A stretch of 53,114 bases of DNA from CAIQIA01 sp049317465 (GTDB lineage: Bacteria; Cyanobacteriota; Cyanobacteriia; PCC-6307; Cyanobiaceae): positions 1 through 53,114 of the forward strand of contig JBMOIF010000007.1 of assembly GCA_049317465.1 (NCBI GenBank), given 5' to 3'. The translations under genes and the position numbers were made by a program. Under the pieces are notes generated by a model. It made no database searches. It worked only from the letters and a program-made list of their open reading frames with translations, and was not told the origin of the DNA. Each line of letters opens with the position of its first letter. Position 1 is the stretch's first letter. This document shows, one piece after another, positions 1-8,680 of the stretch.

Positions 1-71
<71 letters not shown>

Positions 72-115
72 ACAAAAGACAAATTAGCATCGAGCCTCCT
101 GGATACTGCGCGGCA

Positions 116-382
116 TTGCCCTCCCCCGATTCCCTCGACCCTGTCCTGAGGCGCCGCTTGATGCAGGAGGCCCGCACCCCGTGGCGGGGGTTACGCCGGG
201 GCCTCTGGTTCGCCCTCATGGCTTCGGCCGTCATCGGCCTGGCGACCATGCTCCTCAGGCTGAGCGCCGGTGATGTCGTCGCCGGTCAGGACCTCGGCAT
301 TCAGATCCTTGCTTTGCTCGTCTGTGGTGGTCTGATCTGGTGGGACCGCAACCGTTCCCTCGACGGCGAGTCGCAGGACTGA
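116..382 (+). CDS. DUF3493 small membrane protein
   Basis: An 88-residue protein of the cyanobacterial/plastid DUF3493 type. The N-terminal part carries the family-like pattern LMQEARTPWRGLRRGLW (about residues 15-31), then two hydrophobic helices (about 30-48 and 60-76) and a short polar tail. Its function is unknown; it is probably a membrane protein. The frame opens with TTG; the next in-frame ATG (161) would cut into the conserved segment, so TTG is preferred. Its 3' half overlaps, on the opposite strand, the tail of the gene downstream of infB. It is divergent from the tRNA gene. Confidence 0.75.
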   Translation: MPSPDSLDPVLRRRLMQEARTPWRGLRRGLWFALMASAVIGLATMLLRLSAGDVVAGQDLGIQILALLVCGGLIWWDRNRSLDGESQD

Positions 383-742
383 CGGCAGCACCCGCCCGAT
401 CTGCAGCTGCAGCAAGAACAGCACCAGCCCGGCCTGCAGCAGCACTGCCAGCCGGCTGCTGTCGTGCCAGGGGGTGGCATTGGCCACTTGGCCTGCACGC
501 CCATCCAGCCAGACCATCAGCACTGCCTGCAGCAGAGCGACAAGGCCGCCAAGGGTCAACCCGATGGGCCCGGAACCTCGCAGCAGGACACTCAGGGGGA
601 CTGCCACCGCAAGGGCCCAGAGCAGCAGCAGTTCCAGCAACGGAGCCGGGCCAGGGTCGGCTCCGGCCAGGATCAACTGCAGCAGCAGCAGTTCAAGGGG
701 GAGCAGCGCGAGAACCAGCAGCCGCCAGGGGGCCACAGGCAT
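191..742 (-). CDS. Leucine-rich four-helix membrane protein coupled to infB
   Basis: Unrecognised 183-residue protein. Residues 1-120 hold about four hydrophobic segments (near 7-27, 34-55, 57-78 and 95-117), rich in leucine; the last 60 residues are acidic and polar. The ATG comes 3 bases after the infB stop codon, so it is probably translated by re-initiation as the last gene of the rimP-nusA-ylxR-infB operon. The polar tail is antisense to the 3' half of the DUF3493 gene (192-base overlap) and may be poorly constrained. Evidence that it is real: its position, the clean transmembrane pattern and the absence of any other candidate in 383-742. No function can be assigned. Confidence 0.6.
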   Translation of the reverse strand: MPVAPWRLLVLALLPLELLLLQLILAGADPGPAPLLELLLLWALAVAVPLSVLLRGSGPIGLTLGGLVALLQAVLMVWLDGRAGQVANATPWHDSSRLAVLLQAGLVLFLLQLQIGRVLPSVLRLAVEGTVAVPPDQTTTDEQSKDLNAEVLTGDDITGAQPEEHGRQADDGRSHEGEPEAPA

Positions 743-745
743 GCC

Positions 746-3700
746 TCAGGTGCTGAGGGTGCGCCGCTGGGTGACCATGCGATAGGCCTCAATGCGGTCA
801 CCATCGCGCCAATCGGTGAATCGATCGCAGCCGACACCGCATTCGAACCCGGTGTTGACCTCCTTGACGTCGTTCTTCATCCGTTTCAGCGAATCGAGAT
901 CGCCCGTGTAGACCACCTGTTTGCCGCGGTGCAATCTGAACTTGGCGTTTCGCTGCAGCGAGCCGCTGGTCACGTAGCAACCGGCCACCGCACCCTTGCC
1001 GATGCTGAAGACCGCACGGATTTCGGCCTCCCCGAGCGGCTGTTCGACAAGTTCGGGTTCCAGCAGACCTTCCATCGCCAGCTGGATGTCCTCCAGCAGC
1101 TTGTAGATGACGTCGTAATCACGCACATCCACACCGGAGGCTTCGGCCGCCCGGCGGGCGCCGGAGGCGAGGGAGGTGTTGAAGCCCACGATCACGGCGC
1201 CGGAGGCCGCCGCTAGGTCGACGTCGGTTTCGGTGACTTCGCCCGGGGCTGCCAGCAGAACCCGGACCTGCACCTCTCCCTGGGGCAGTTGCTCGAGGGA
1301 GCCGAGAATGGCCTCGACGCTGCCCTGAACGTCGGCCTTGAGGATCAGGTTGAGCTCCTTGAGTTCGCCTTCGCTGGCCTGACCCGACATGGATGTCAGT
1401 GAGACGCGACGGGAGGCCATCTGCTGGGCCAGCCGGCTGGCCCGTGCCTCGGTGACCCTGTCGCCCACAACGGCACGGGCCGATTTCTCGTCACTGAAGA
1501 CCTCAAATTCATCCCCGGCCGCCGGCACCTCGCTGAAGCCGAGCACCTCAACCGCCGATGAGGGTGGCGCCTCCTTCACCCGGCGGCCGGTGTCATCCAC
1601 CATCGCCTTGACCTTGCCCAGCACCGGACCGGCGGCCACCACATCGCCCGGGCGCAGGGTGCCGTTCTGAATGAGCAGGGTGGCCACAGGGCCCTTCGCC
1701 TTGTCGAGATGGGCCTCGATCACGGTGCCTCTGGCCATTCGATCCGGGTTGGCCTGCAGGTCCTCGACCTCGCTCACCAGCAGGATCATGTCCAGCAGCG
1801 TGTCGAGTCCTGTGCCCCTCAGGGCGCTGACCGGCACCATCACTGTGGTTCCCCCCCATTCCTCAGGCAGGAGGTTCTGGTCCGACAGCTCCTGTTTCAC
1901 CCGATCGATCTGTGCTCCTTCCTTGTCGACCTTGTTGATGGCGACAACGATCGGCACCTCGGCTGCCCTTGCATGGCTGATGGCCTCAAGGGTCTGGGGA
2001 CGCACGCCGTCATCGGCGGCGACCACCAGCACCGCCACGTCGGTCACCTTGGTGCCACGGGCCCGCATGGCAGTGAACGCTTCGTGGCCGGGGGTGTCGA
2101 GGAACGTGACCTTGCGGGTCTCCCCAGCGTGGGGGACCTCCACCTGGTAGGCGCCGATGTGCTGGGTGATGCCCCCTGCTTCGCCTGCCGCAACTCGGGT
2201 CTTGCGGATGGCGTCGAGAAGGCTGGTCTTGCCGTGGTCGACGTGGCCCATCACCGTGACCACCGGTGGACGGCGGATCAGATGCTCCAGGTCGCTGGCC
2301 TCGATCATCTCGACGGTCTTGCGGGCCGCCTCTTCAACGTCGTCCTGGAGCACCGGCACGCCGAACTCATCGGACACGGTCTCGATGGTCGGCAGGTCGA
2401 GGGTCTGGGTGACGGTGGCGATGATGCCCTTGAAGAAGAGCGATTTGATGATCTCGGAGCTTTCGACACCGAGCATGTCGGCGAGCTCCTGAACCGTCAG
2501 GTTGCCTTCCGGAATCACCAGCATCTCGGGCCGGACCTGCTTGGCGTCCCTGGCTGCCCGCAGCTCCATGGCCCGGCGGCGCTGGCGCTGGCGGGTGGTT
2601 TCCTTGCGGCGGCGGCGCTGGGCGATGGGCCTCGGGGATCCAGCGGCAGACTTCGGCTTGCTGGGGCGGGCCAGGCTGGCCTGCAGCACGATCGCTTCCT
2701 GCTCCCCGGCGAAGCCGCCGGTCTCAGCCGTCAGCGAGTCGTCGTTCTCGCCGATGATGTGCACCTTCTGGCGCTGCCGTTGCGGCGACTTGCTGCGCAG
2801 GGCGTCGAGGCGGGCGGTGTCGTCCCAGTCGGGGCGGCGGGCCCTCGTCGGACCGGCGCCCAACGGGGGGCGGTGGCCGGGACGACGGGGGGCCGTGGCG
2901 GCTGCCCCTTCGGGTTTTGTGGCGGGTTCGTTGGGGCGGCGGGGTGGTTCGACGCCGGGGCGCGCCGGCGGGCGACGGGGGCCTTCTGGGGCCACCGGCC
3001 CGCGGGTACCGGGCTTCTGCAGCTGCATCAGCTCCCCGGGAGCCACGGGCTTGCGCATGCCACCCGGAGCGCCCGGACGCACGGGCTGACCGGGCCGGGC
3101 CGGCGGGGTGGAGGTGTCCCGGCGGATCGGCTTGCCGACCAGCTCCACACTCGGACTCGGGGGACGGCCATCACCGTCACCCCGTCGCACCGGTGCCTGC
3201 CCCTGCCGCGGGGCTCCCGCCGGACCACGCTGGGGTACAGCGGGGCGCTGGGGGACGCCGGGGCGGATCGGCACCGCCGGACGGTTGGGCTGCTGGGGGC
3301 GTCCCGCCGCCGCAGCCGGCCGGATGGGCTGGGCCGGTCGCTGGGCTGAAGGTTGAGGCGTCGGTGGCGCTGTGCGGCTGGGGGGTGTGGTGGGCCGGCT
3401 GGGGGCCGATGGCCGGGCCGGCGGTTGGATGGCGGCGGGACGACCCACGATCGTTGGCCGCGCCGGTGCCGGAGGCGTTCCAGGCGTTCTGGGCTGGGGT
3501 GCACCCGCTGTCGGTCGCGCCGGAACCGCAGGGGTGGCCGGGCGTGCCGGTGGCCTGGTCGCCGGTTTGCCGGGAGAAGCGCCGGCGGGTTGCACTGGCG
3601 CGGCTGGCTTGACCGGGGTCACAGGCCTGGCAGGAGGCGGGGTCGGCCGGGCCGGGGGCGCCGCCGCCGCCGCCGGCCGGGGTGGCGGGCTGGCCGGGCC

Positions 3701-3985
3701 CGGCGTTGCGCCGGCAGGAGGAACAGGGGCGGCCGGGGCCTGGGAGGCCTTTCTGACCGTCAGGATCTGGCCAGCCGGGGATGCCTCCGCTGGTCGTGAC
3801 GGGCCGGGCTGCCCCTTCCGGGCCTTCAGCTCGGCTCGGATGCGGTTGGCTTCGTCATCGCTGATCGAACTGCTGTGGCTGCGGACCGCGATCGACAGCT
3901 TCTCCGCGGCCTCCAGCACGTCGCGGTTGTCGAGACCGAGGTCCCGGGACAGTTCATAGATCCGGACTTTGCCGCCGCTCGTCAT
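746..3985 (-). CDS. infB: Translation initiation factor IF-2
   Basis: GTPase that brings fMet-tRNA to the 30S subunit and promotes subunit joining; cytoplasmic. About 1079 residues from the chosen start. An N-terminal helical IF2_N-like segment (starting MTSGGKVRIYELSRDLGL) is followed by a very long Pro/Ala/Arg-rich linker (about residues 60-440), a second IF2_N segment (near 490-540), and the GTPase core with G1 GHVDHGKT (580-587), DTPGHEAF, and NKVD. Domains II-IV follow. An upstream in-frame ATG at 4009 exists, but cyanobacterial IF-2 proteins normally start at the MTSGGKVRIYEL position, so 3985 is chosen. It overlaps the end of ylxR by 32 bases. Confidence 0.97.
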   Translation of the reverse strand: MTSGGKVRIYELSRDLGLDNRDVLEAAEKLSIAVRSHSSSISDDEANRIRAELKARKGQPGPSRPAEASPAGQILTVRKASQAPAAPVPPAGATPGPASPPPRPAAAAAPPARPTPPPARPVTPVKPAAPVQPAGASPGKPATRPPARPATPAVPARPTAGAPQPRTPGTPPAPARPTIVGRPAAIQPPARPSAPSRPTTPPSRTAPPTPQPSAQRPAQPIRPAAAAGRPQQPNRPAVPIRPGVPQRPAVPQRGPAGAPRQGQAPVRRGDGDGRPPSPSVELVGKPIRRDTSTPPARPGQPVRPGAPGGMRKPVAPGELMQLQKPGTRGPVAPEGPRRPPARPGVEPPRRPNEPATKPEGAAATAPRRPGHRPPLGAGPTRARRPDWDDTARLDALRSKSPQRQRQKVHIIGENDDSLTAETGGFAGEQEAIVLQASLARPSKPKSAAGSPRPIAQRRRRKETTRQRQRRRAMELRAARDAKQVRPEMLVIPEGNLTVQELADMLGVESSEIIKSLFFKGIIATVTQTLDLPTIETVSDEFGVPVLQDDVEEAARKTVEMIEASDLEHLIRRPPVVTVMGHVDHGKTSLLDAIRKTRVAAGEAGGITQHIGAYQVEVPHAGETRKVTFLDTPGHEAFTAMRARGTKVTDVAVLVVAADDGVRPQTLEAISHARAAEVPIVVAINKVDKEGAQIDRVKQELSDQNLLPEEWGGTTVMVPVSALRGTGLDTLLDMILLVSEVEDLQANPDRMARGTVIEAHLDKAKGPVATLLIQNGTLRPGDVVAAGPVLGKVKAMVDDTGRRVKEAPPSSAVEVLGFSEVPAAGDEFEVFSDEKSARAVVGDRVTEARASRLAQQMASRRVSLTSMSGQASEGELKELNLILKADVQGSVEAILGSLEQLPQGEVQVRVLLAAPGEVTETDVDLAAASGAVIVGFNTSLASGARRAAEASGVDVRDYDVIYKLLEDIQLAMEGLLEPELVEQPLGEAEIRAVFSIGKGAVAGCYVTSGSLQRNAKFRLHRGKQVVYTGDLDSLKRMKNDVKEVNTGFECGVGCDRFTDWRDGDRIEAYRMVTQRRTLST

Positions 3986-4337
3986 GCAGGTCTCCAATGG
4001 ACGGGGCACGGAGTGCCTCCGTTCCCGTCATCTGGACGGGACGGTATTCATCTTGCCTGAGAGGTGGGTCCCCCTCGAGCGACAGCCGTTCGACCAGGAG
4101 ATCCAGGATGGCGTCGGGGACAGGAACCCGGAGGGCCCGTTGCAACCGTCGACGCCGCCGGGCCTCGTCCAGGCAGGCCGATCGACGACAGACATAGGCC
4201 GAACGGCCCATGCCTGAACCCAGTGTGACACTGCCGTCACCCGCCTGACGGATCAACCGCCACAGATGCCGCCGATCGTGCAGCTCCCGGCAGGAGACGC
4301 AGCGCCGCAGCACCGGCCTTGGCTCAATCGTCGTCAT
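3954..4337 (-). CDS. ylxR: YlxR/DUF448 RNA-binding protein
   Basis: A 127-residue protein of the YlxR family, almost always encoded between nusA and infB. The family signature is visible near the N terminus: RRCVSCRE, then RLIR, and GRSAYVCRRSACLDEA with further cysteines and basic residues, followed by an arginine-rich stretch. The family is thought to bind RNA or nucleic acid and to act with the transcription/translation machinery. The start ATG lies inside the end of nusA (14-base overlap) and the stop lies inside the start of infB (32-base overlap), so the three genes are translationally linked. A longer frame reaching 4490 is only read-through of nusA sequence. Confidence 0.9.
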   Translation of the reverse strand: MTTIEPRPVLRRCVSCRELHDRRHLWRLIRQAGDGSVTLGSGMGRSAYVCRRSACLDEARRRRRLQRALRVPVPDAILDLLVERLSLEGDPPLRQDEYRPVQMTGTEALRAPSIGDLHDERRQSPDL

Positions 4338-5745
4338 CCGTGCTGGCTTGCACCTCCTCTTCGGATTCACCCTCTTCGACGGTCTCACTGGCCTCGGCTG
4401 CTTCGCCCTCCTCAGGCAGGGCGTCCTCCTCCAGGGCCTCCTCTTCCAGGGCGTCCTCCTCCAGGGGGTACAGCTCCCGCAGCCGGGCATCCTCCTCGGC
4501 CCGGGCCGCCTGCTCCGCCGCCAGGCGTGCCTCCGCTTCGGCCTGCAGGCGTTCCTCTTCCTGGCGCAGGCTGATCAGCTCGGAGACCTTCTCGTCTTCG
4601 CTGACCTGGTCGTACTCGCTGGCGTTCTTGATGTCGATTTTCCAGCCGGTGAGCCGGGCTGCCAGACGCACGTTCTGTCCCTCCCTGCCGATCGCCAGGC
4701 TCAGCTGGTCCGGTGGCACCAGAACGTGAGCGTGGTGGCCCTCGGGATCCACCAGACGCACAAGCTCAACCCGCGCCGGACTGAGGGAGTTGGCGATGTA
4801 CTGGCCGGGGTCCGGTGACCAGCGGATCACGTCAATCTTCTCGCCGCGCAGTTCATTCACCACCTGTTGAATCCGGGAGCCCCGGGCGCCGATGCAGGCT
4901 CCGACGGGGTCGACTTCCCGTTCGACGCTGTCAACCGCGACCTTCGTGCGTGGTCCCACCGCCCGGGAGGGGGGATTGGCTTCCCGGGCCACCGCCACGA
5001 TCCGCACAGAGCCCTCCTGGATCTCAGGGACCTCGTTCTCGAACAGATAGACCACAAGGCCGGCATTCGCCCGACTCACGAACAGTTGTGGCCCCCTGCG
5101 GGCGACCTCGGACACTTCCTTCAGGAACACCTTGAAGGTGGCATTGGCGCGGTAGTTGTCGTTCGGCAGCTGATCGCGCCGGGGCAGCTCAGCCTCCACC
5201 TCGGGTCGGCCCAGCCCTGAGCTCACAGCCATGATCACCGACTGACGCTCAAAGCGGATCACCCGTGCCGTGAGCACCGGATCCTCCAGGTCGGCGAATT
5301 CCTCCTGAATCATCCGTCGCTGCTGGTCTCGCAGTTTCTGGGCCAGAACCTGCTTGGTCTGGGCGGCAGCCATACGACCGAAGTCATCCTTCTCCGGCGT
5401 CACATCAAGCACAACCGTGTCGCCCAGCTGGGCATCGTCGGTGACCTGTTCCACCTCGGCAAGGGAGATCTGATGGTCTTCACTCTCGACTTCCTCGACG
5501 ATGATCTTGCTGGCCAGCACCCGGAAGCCCTCCTCATCGAGATCAAGGGCGACGTCAAAATTGCTGAAATACTCCTCGTCGAAAGGATCCTGGCCGTAGC
5601 CCAGGTAAAGGGTGCGACGGTAGCGCTCGTAGCCCTTGAGCAATGCTTCTCTTAGGGCCGCCTCAACGACGCTGGCGGGGAGTTTCTTCTCCTCGCTGAT
5701 GTCCTCAATCAGGGTCGAAAGACCCGGGAGCATCACGAGTGCCAT
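4324..5745 (-). CDS. nusA: Transcription termination/antitermination factor NusA
   Basis: Binds RNA polymerase and nascent RNA to control pausing, termination and antitermination. 473 residues. The order seen is an N-terminal polymerase-binding domain (about 1-130), an S1 domain, and KH1/KH2 (core IGACIGARGSRIQQVVNELR near 280 and LSLAIGREGQNVRLAARLTG near 350). It lacks the C-terminal acidic repeats of enterobacterial NusA and instead ends in a low-complexity Glu/Ala tail (about 395-473), partly made of a 15-base tandem repeat. It is second in the rimP-nusA-ylxR-infB operon, 42 bases after rimP. Confidence 0.97.
   Translation of the reverse strand: MALVMLPGLSTLIEDISEEKKLPASVVEAALREALLKGYERYRRTLYLGYGQDPFDEEYFSNFDVALDLDEEGFRVLASKIIVEEVESEDHQISLAEVEQVTDDAQLGDTVVLDVTPEKDDFGRMAAAQTKQVLAQKLRDQQRRMIQEEFADLEDPVLTARVIRFERQSVIMAVSSGLGRPEVEAELPRRDQLPNDNYRANATFKVFLKEVSEVARRGPQLFVSRANAGLVVYLFENEVPEIQEGSVRIVAVAREANPPSRAVGPRTKVAVDSVEREVDPVGACIGARGSRIQQVVNELRGEKIDVIRWSPDPGQYIANSLSPARVELVRLVDPEGHHAHVLVPPDQLSLAIGREGQNVRLAARLTGWKIDIKNASEYDQVSEDEKVSELISLRQEEERLQAEAEARLAAEQAARAEEDARLRELYPLEEDALEEEALEEDALPEEGEAAEASETVEEGESEEEVQASTDDDD
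4420..4464. repeat. Three 15-bp tandem repeats in the nusA tail
   Basis: Three near-identical 15-base units in a row (4420-4434, 4435-4449, 4450-4464; the middle unit differs at two positions). On the minus strand they encode LEEDA, LEEEA, LEEDA in the acidic C-terminal tail of NusA. The unit length is a multiple of three, so gain or loss of copies would keep the frame. Confidence 0.85.
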
Positions 5746-5787
5746 GGGCGTGTCATCCGTAGAGGGAACAGGATTGGGGCTGTCGGG

Positions 5788-6252
5788 TCAGCCTTCCGGG
5801 GTGATCAGGCGGACCTCGATCACGTTGGGGCGGGGGATGCGCACGATCTTTCCCCGCTGGTTGATCTCGACGACGCTGTCGTCGCGGCCGAGCAGGGATC
5901 CCTCGTGCTCCGTCTCACGGTCACCCTCCCGACAACGCACGCGCACCGGAAACCCCCGGAAGCTCCGGAAGTCGCGGTCATCCTCGAGGTCGTCATCCAG
6001 CCCGGGGCTGGTGATCTCGAGCACGTAGGCCCCCGGGAGCAGGTCCTCCCGCTCAAGGGCCTCCCCCATCACCTGACTGAAGGCCGCGCAATCGTCGAGG
6101 TTCACATCCTCGCCGCTCCGGTGCCGCAGGGCGATCACAAGGGCGTTGGGCTGCCGGTGCGTATGCAGGCAGACGGAAACAACCTCCAGTCCCTGGGGTT
6201 GGGCCGTGGCGGATGCCAGGGTCTCAATGGGGGGAAGGAGGGGGTGACTCAA
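5788..6252 (-). CDS. rimP: Ribosome maturation factor RimP
   Basis: 30S subunit assembly factor, cytoplasmic, 154 residues (the usual family length). The N-terminal alpha/beta domain includes the typical segment from VNLDDCAAFSQVMGEALE to YVLEITSPGLDDDL, and the C-terminal SH3-like domain ends in IPRPNVIEVRLITPEG. It is the first gene of the leftward operon rimP-nusA-ylxR-infB, an order found in very many bacteria. Its leader (6253-6420) holds two short hairpins. Confidence 0.95.
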   Translation of the reverse strand: MSHPLLPPIETLASATAQPQGLEVVSVCLHTHRQPNALVIALRHRSGEDVNLDDCAAFSQVMGEALEREDLLPGAYVLEITSPGLDDDLEDDRDFRSFRGFPVRVRCREGDRETEHEGSLLGRDDSVVEINQRGKIVRIPRPNVIEVRLITPEG

Positions 6253-6321
6253 GCGTTCGGAGGGGGTGAACCCGGCCCGATCAAGGAGTCGCCGCGCTCT
6301 CCGAAGGGATGGCGCAGTCGA

Positions 6322-6346
6322 GACGGAGAAGTGAATCCTCTCCGTC
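6322..6346 (-). promoter_or_regulatory. Hairpin in the rimP-nusA-infB leader
   Basis: Perfect 8-bp inverted repeat GACGGAGA / TCTCCGTC (6322-6329 with 6339-6346), 9-base loop, in the 168-base space between the 82-residue protein gene and rimP. A second, tighter one (ATGCCC-GCC-GGGCAT, 6348-6362) lies beside it. Neither is followed by a T run on the minus strand, so a simple intrinsic terminator is unlikely. They could fold in the 5' leader of the operon. The regulatory role is a guess. Confidence 0.35.
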
Positions 6347-6420
6347 GATGCCCGCCGGGCATGTCTGCATCGTATGGGATGGCCGGACCTGTGGGTGGAC
6401 TCGCCGGACCGGTGGGGCCG

Positions 6421-6669
6421 TCAACCCTGGTGGGGGGGGAGCGTGATGGCCGGGGCGTCCCCGTAATAGTCGGTGGCGGTGGGGGGCTGACGCTGCGTCG
6501 CATCAGCATTGATGCAGCCGCCCCGATCCTGGACGAACTGGCAGACCCGCGCCCAGAGCTTGGTGCGGGATCCCCCGGGACCGTTGCTGAAGCGCACCTC
6601 CTGCAGGGGACCCAGGCGCGGGTCGATGGTGACCCGGCAGAGGGGGCATGTCCGCGGGGCCTCGGCCAT
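6421..6669 (-). CDS. Small cysteine-containing conserved cyanobacterial protein
   Basis: 82 residues. The N terminus has a CPLC pair (residues 8-11) followed by two later cysteines (in RVCQFVQ and GGCINAD), which could bind a metal or form a small zinc ribbon-like fold. The middle is polar and contains SNGPGGSRTKLWARVCQF. I recall similar short proteins in picocyanobacteria but know no function. It lies upstream of rimP on the same strand (168-base gap) and is divergent from the phosphoesterase gene at 6738. Confidence 0.7.
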   Translation of the reverse strand: MAEAPRTCPLCRVTIDPRLGPLQEVRFSNGPGGSRTKLWARVCQFVQDRGGCINADATQRQPPTATDYYGDAPAITLPPHQG

Positions 6670-6737
6670 GGAGTCACCTCATGTGATGGGCAACCTAGAC
6701 CCGGCCGGCCAGGCTGGGGACGATCCCGCCGAAGCCG

Positions 6738-7475
6738 ATGGTGTCGACGTTGCTGCAGCTCAGCGACCCGCATCTGCTGGCCGATCCCTCAGACCTTTAT
6801 CGAGGCATCCGACCCGCCGATGCCTTGGCCAGCGCCCTGCGGCAGGCGGCTGCCTCGATCCCTGGCCCCGCCATGCTGCTGCTGAGCGGCGACCTGGTGC
6901 AGGACGAGTCGTGGCTTGGATACGCACGGCTGCGGGACCTTCTGGAGACGCTCACCCTGCCGGTGGCCCTGCTGCCGGGCAATCACGACCGGCCGACCTT
7001 CCTCAGGGCCTGCCTGAGCCGCCGCGGCATCGTCGCGCCGGCCTTGGTCCCCTTCGGCGCCTGGTGGCTGCTGCTGCTCGACAGCCACTGCCCGGGCCGT
7101 ATCGACGGCCGGGTCTCTCCAGGGCAGCGCCGCTGGGCTGCCGCTGCCCTGCAAGAGGTGCGTGGGCCGGTGCTCCTGGCCATGCACCACCCTCCCGAGG
7201 ACCAGCACGACGGCGAGGGTCTCCTGGACTGCCTCGCCGGGGCCGGCGACCTGCGCCTGGTCTGCTATGGCCATGTCCACCGCCACGAACGACGGGAGCG
7301 GGGAGCAGTCACTCTGCTGGCCTGTCCGTCGACGGCGCGGCAGTTCACCCCCACGCAGCCCTGTCCCCTCGGTCGTCCCGACGATCCCGGCGGCCGCCTG
7401 CTGCACCTCGGGCCGGCCCACCGCTGGCAGGACCAGCTGCTGCGCTGGTCCCTGCCGGCACACGCAAATGTCTAA
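6738..7475 (+). CDS. Calcineurin-type metallophosphoesterase (CpdA-like)
   Basis: 245 residues, a two-metal phosphoesterase. The family motifs are all visible: DPH (D10, H12), GD (D52), GNHD (81-84), the histidine of LLAMHHPP (150/151) and GHVH (178-181). This arrangement matches the class III cyclic nucleotide phosphodiesterase/CpdA group, so cAMP or another phosphodiester is a plausible substrate; specificity cannot be read from the sequence. It is soluble with no signal peptide. It stands alone, 68 bases from the divergent small cysteine protein gene and 11 bases before the HtrA gene. Confidence 0.88.
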   Translation: MVSTLLQLSDPHLLADPSDLYRGIRPADALASALRQAAASIPGPAMLLLSGDLVQDESWLGYARLRDLLETLTLPVALLPGNHDRPTFLRACLSRRGIVAPALVPFGAWWLLLLDSHCPGRIDGRVSPGQRRWAAAALQEVRGPVLLAMHHPPEDQHDGEGLLDCLAGAGDLRLVCYGHVHRHERRERGAVTLLACPSTARQFTPTQPCPLGRPDDPGGRLLHLGPAHRWQDQLLRWSLPAHANV

Positions 7476-7486
7476 TGTGATCAGAG

Positions 7487-8632
7487 ATGACCTCCCTGTC
7501 GTTGGCGCTTCCGCGCCTGCTCCTGACTGCTCTGGCCTCACTGCTGGCGGCGGTGATCCCTGTCCTCGGACTCTGGGTCTTCCTTCTGGCCATGCCGGCC
7601 CCAGCCGTTGCCGCATCCCATGGGTTCGTGGCCGAAGCGGTGTCGAGGGTCGCTCCGGCCGTGGTCCGCATCGACACCGAGCGCCGCGTTGTTGTGGCGG
7701 GAGTCGACCCCTCGTTCGAAGACCCCTTCCTGAGGGAGCTCTTCGGCGATCTGCCGGGAAGCCGCCGGGAAAGCGGCCAGGGTTCCGGGGTCATCATCGA
7801 CCGTGATGGTCTGGTGCTCACCAATGCCCATGTGGTTGACCAGGCCGACCGGGTCCAGGTCACCCTGGCCGATGGCCGCCAGCTGGATGGGACTGTGGCC
7901 GGCGTCGACCCCGTGACCGATCTTGCGGTGGTGCGCCTGCCGGCGACCCAGGGGCTTCAGGCGGCCCCCCTCGGTGATTCGGAGGACCTGCTGCCCGGCG
8001 ACTGGGCCATTGCCCTGGGCAACCCCTATGGCCTGGACAGCACCGTCACCCTCGGCATCGTCAGCAGCCTCCACCGCAACATCAGCACCCTGGGCTTCAC
8101 CGACAAGCGTCTTGAGCTGATCCAGACCGATGCCGCCATCAATCCCGGCAATTCGGGGGGGCCCCTGATCAATGCCGCCGGCGAGGTGATCGGCCTCAAC
8201 ACCCTTGTCAGGGCAGGCCCCGGGGCAGGGCTGGGGTTCGCGATCCCGATCAATCTGGCCCGCGGTGTCGCCCGTCAGCTGGCTTCAGGAGCGACGGTGG
8301 TGCACCCCTACCTGGGCCTGCAGCTGGTGCCTCTCACCGCCCGCCGGGCCCGTGAGCACAACCAGGATCCGAATGCACTGCTGCCTCTTCCGGAACGGGA
8401 CGGCGCCCTGGTCCAGCAGGTGCTGGACCACAGCCCCGCCGCCAGCGCCGGGTTGCGCCGGGGGGATCTGGTGGTGGCCGCCGGGGATCGCAGCGTTCAC
8501 ACACCCGCCGACCTGCTCAGCATCGTCGAGGCCTCCCGCATCGGTGAGCCCCTGCCCCTGCAGGTGATCCGAGGTTCCGAGACCCTCGACCTGGCCATCC
8601 GGCCCGAGATTCTGCCGGCTGCTCCCCACTGA
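7487..8632 (+). CDS. HtrA/Deg serine protease with one PDZ domain
   Basis: 381-residue ATP-independent protease for misfolded proteins outside the cytoplasm. A hydrophobic N terminus (about residues 8-41) ending in a cleavable-looking AVAAS motif suggests export to the periplasm or thylakoid lumen. The catalytic triad is intact: H115 (NAHVVD), D145 (DPVTDLAVV) and S223 (GNSGGPL). One PDZ domain occupies about residues 270-375 (PYLGLQL to LQVIRG), as in cyanobacterial HtrA/HhoA/HhoB; which of these it represents cannot be decided here. Start is an ATG just after the phosphoesterase stop, possibly the same transcript. Confidence 0.93.
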   Translation: MTSLSLALPRLLLTALASLLAAVIPVLGLWVFLLAMPAPAVAASHGFVAEAVSRVAPAVVRIDTERRVVVAGVDPSFEDPFLRELFGDLPGSRRESGQGSGVIIDRDGLVLTNAHVVDQADRVQVTLADGRQLDGTVAGVDPVTDLAVVRLPATQGLQAAPLGDSEDLLPGDWAIALGNPYGLDSTVTLGIVSSLHRNISTLGFTDKRLELIQTDAAINPGNSGGPLINAAGEVIGLNTLVRAGPGAGLGFAIPINLARGVARQLASGATVVHPYLGLQLVPLTARRAREHNQDPNALLPLPERDGALVQQVLDHSPAASAGLRRGDLVVAAGDRSVHTPADLLSIVEASRIGEPLPLQVIRGSETLDLAIRPEILPAAPH

Positions 8633-8650
8633 GGCTGCCCGGGGGATTGC

Positions 8651-8656
8651 TAGGTT
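8651..8656 (+). promoter_or_regulatory. Possible -10 element before rpiA
   Basis: TAGGTT at 8651-8656, 24 bases before the rpiA ATG, in the only gap between the HtrA gene and rpiA. No convincing -35 is seen. Similar TAGGAT hexamers precede rpsT, the J-domain gene and the helicase gene in this window. Weak match. Confidence 0.25.
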
Positions 8657-8680
8657 CCCGGCCAGATTCTCCCCCTTCCG

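Noticed and set aside
1709..3349. Long plus-strand open frame across infB
   Set aside because: Shadow of the Pro/Ala/Arg-rich infB coding strand; no domain pattern, no start signal, and infB is unquestionable.
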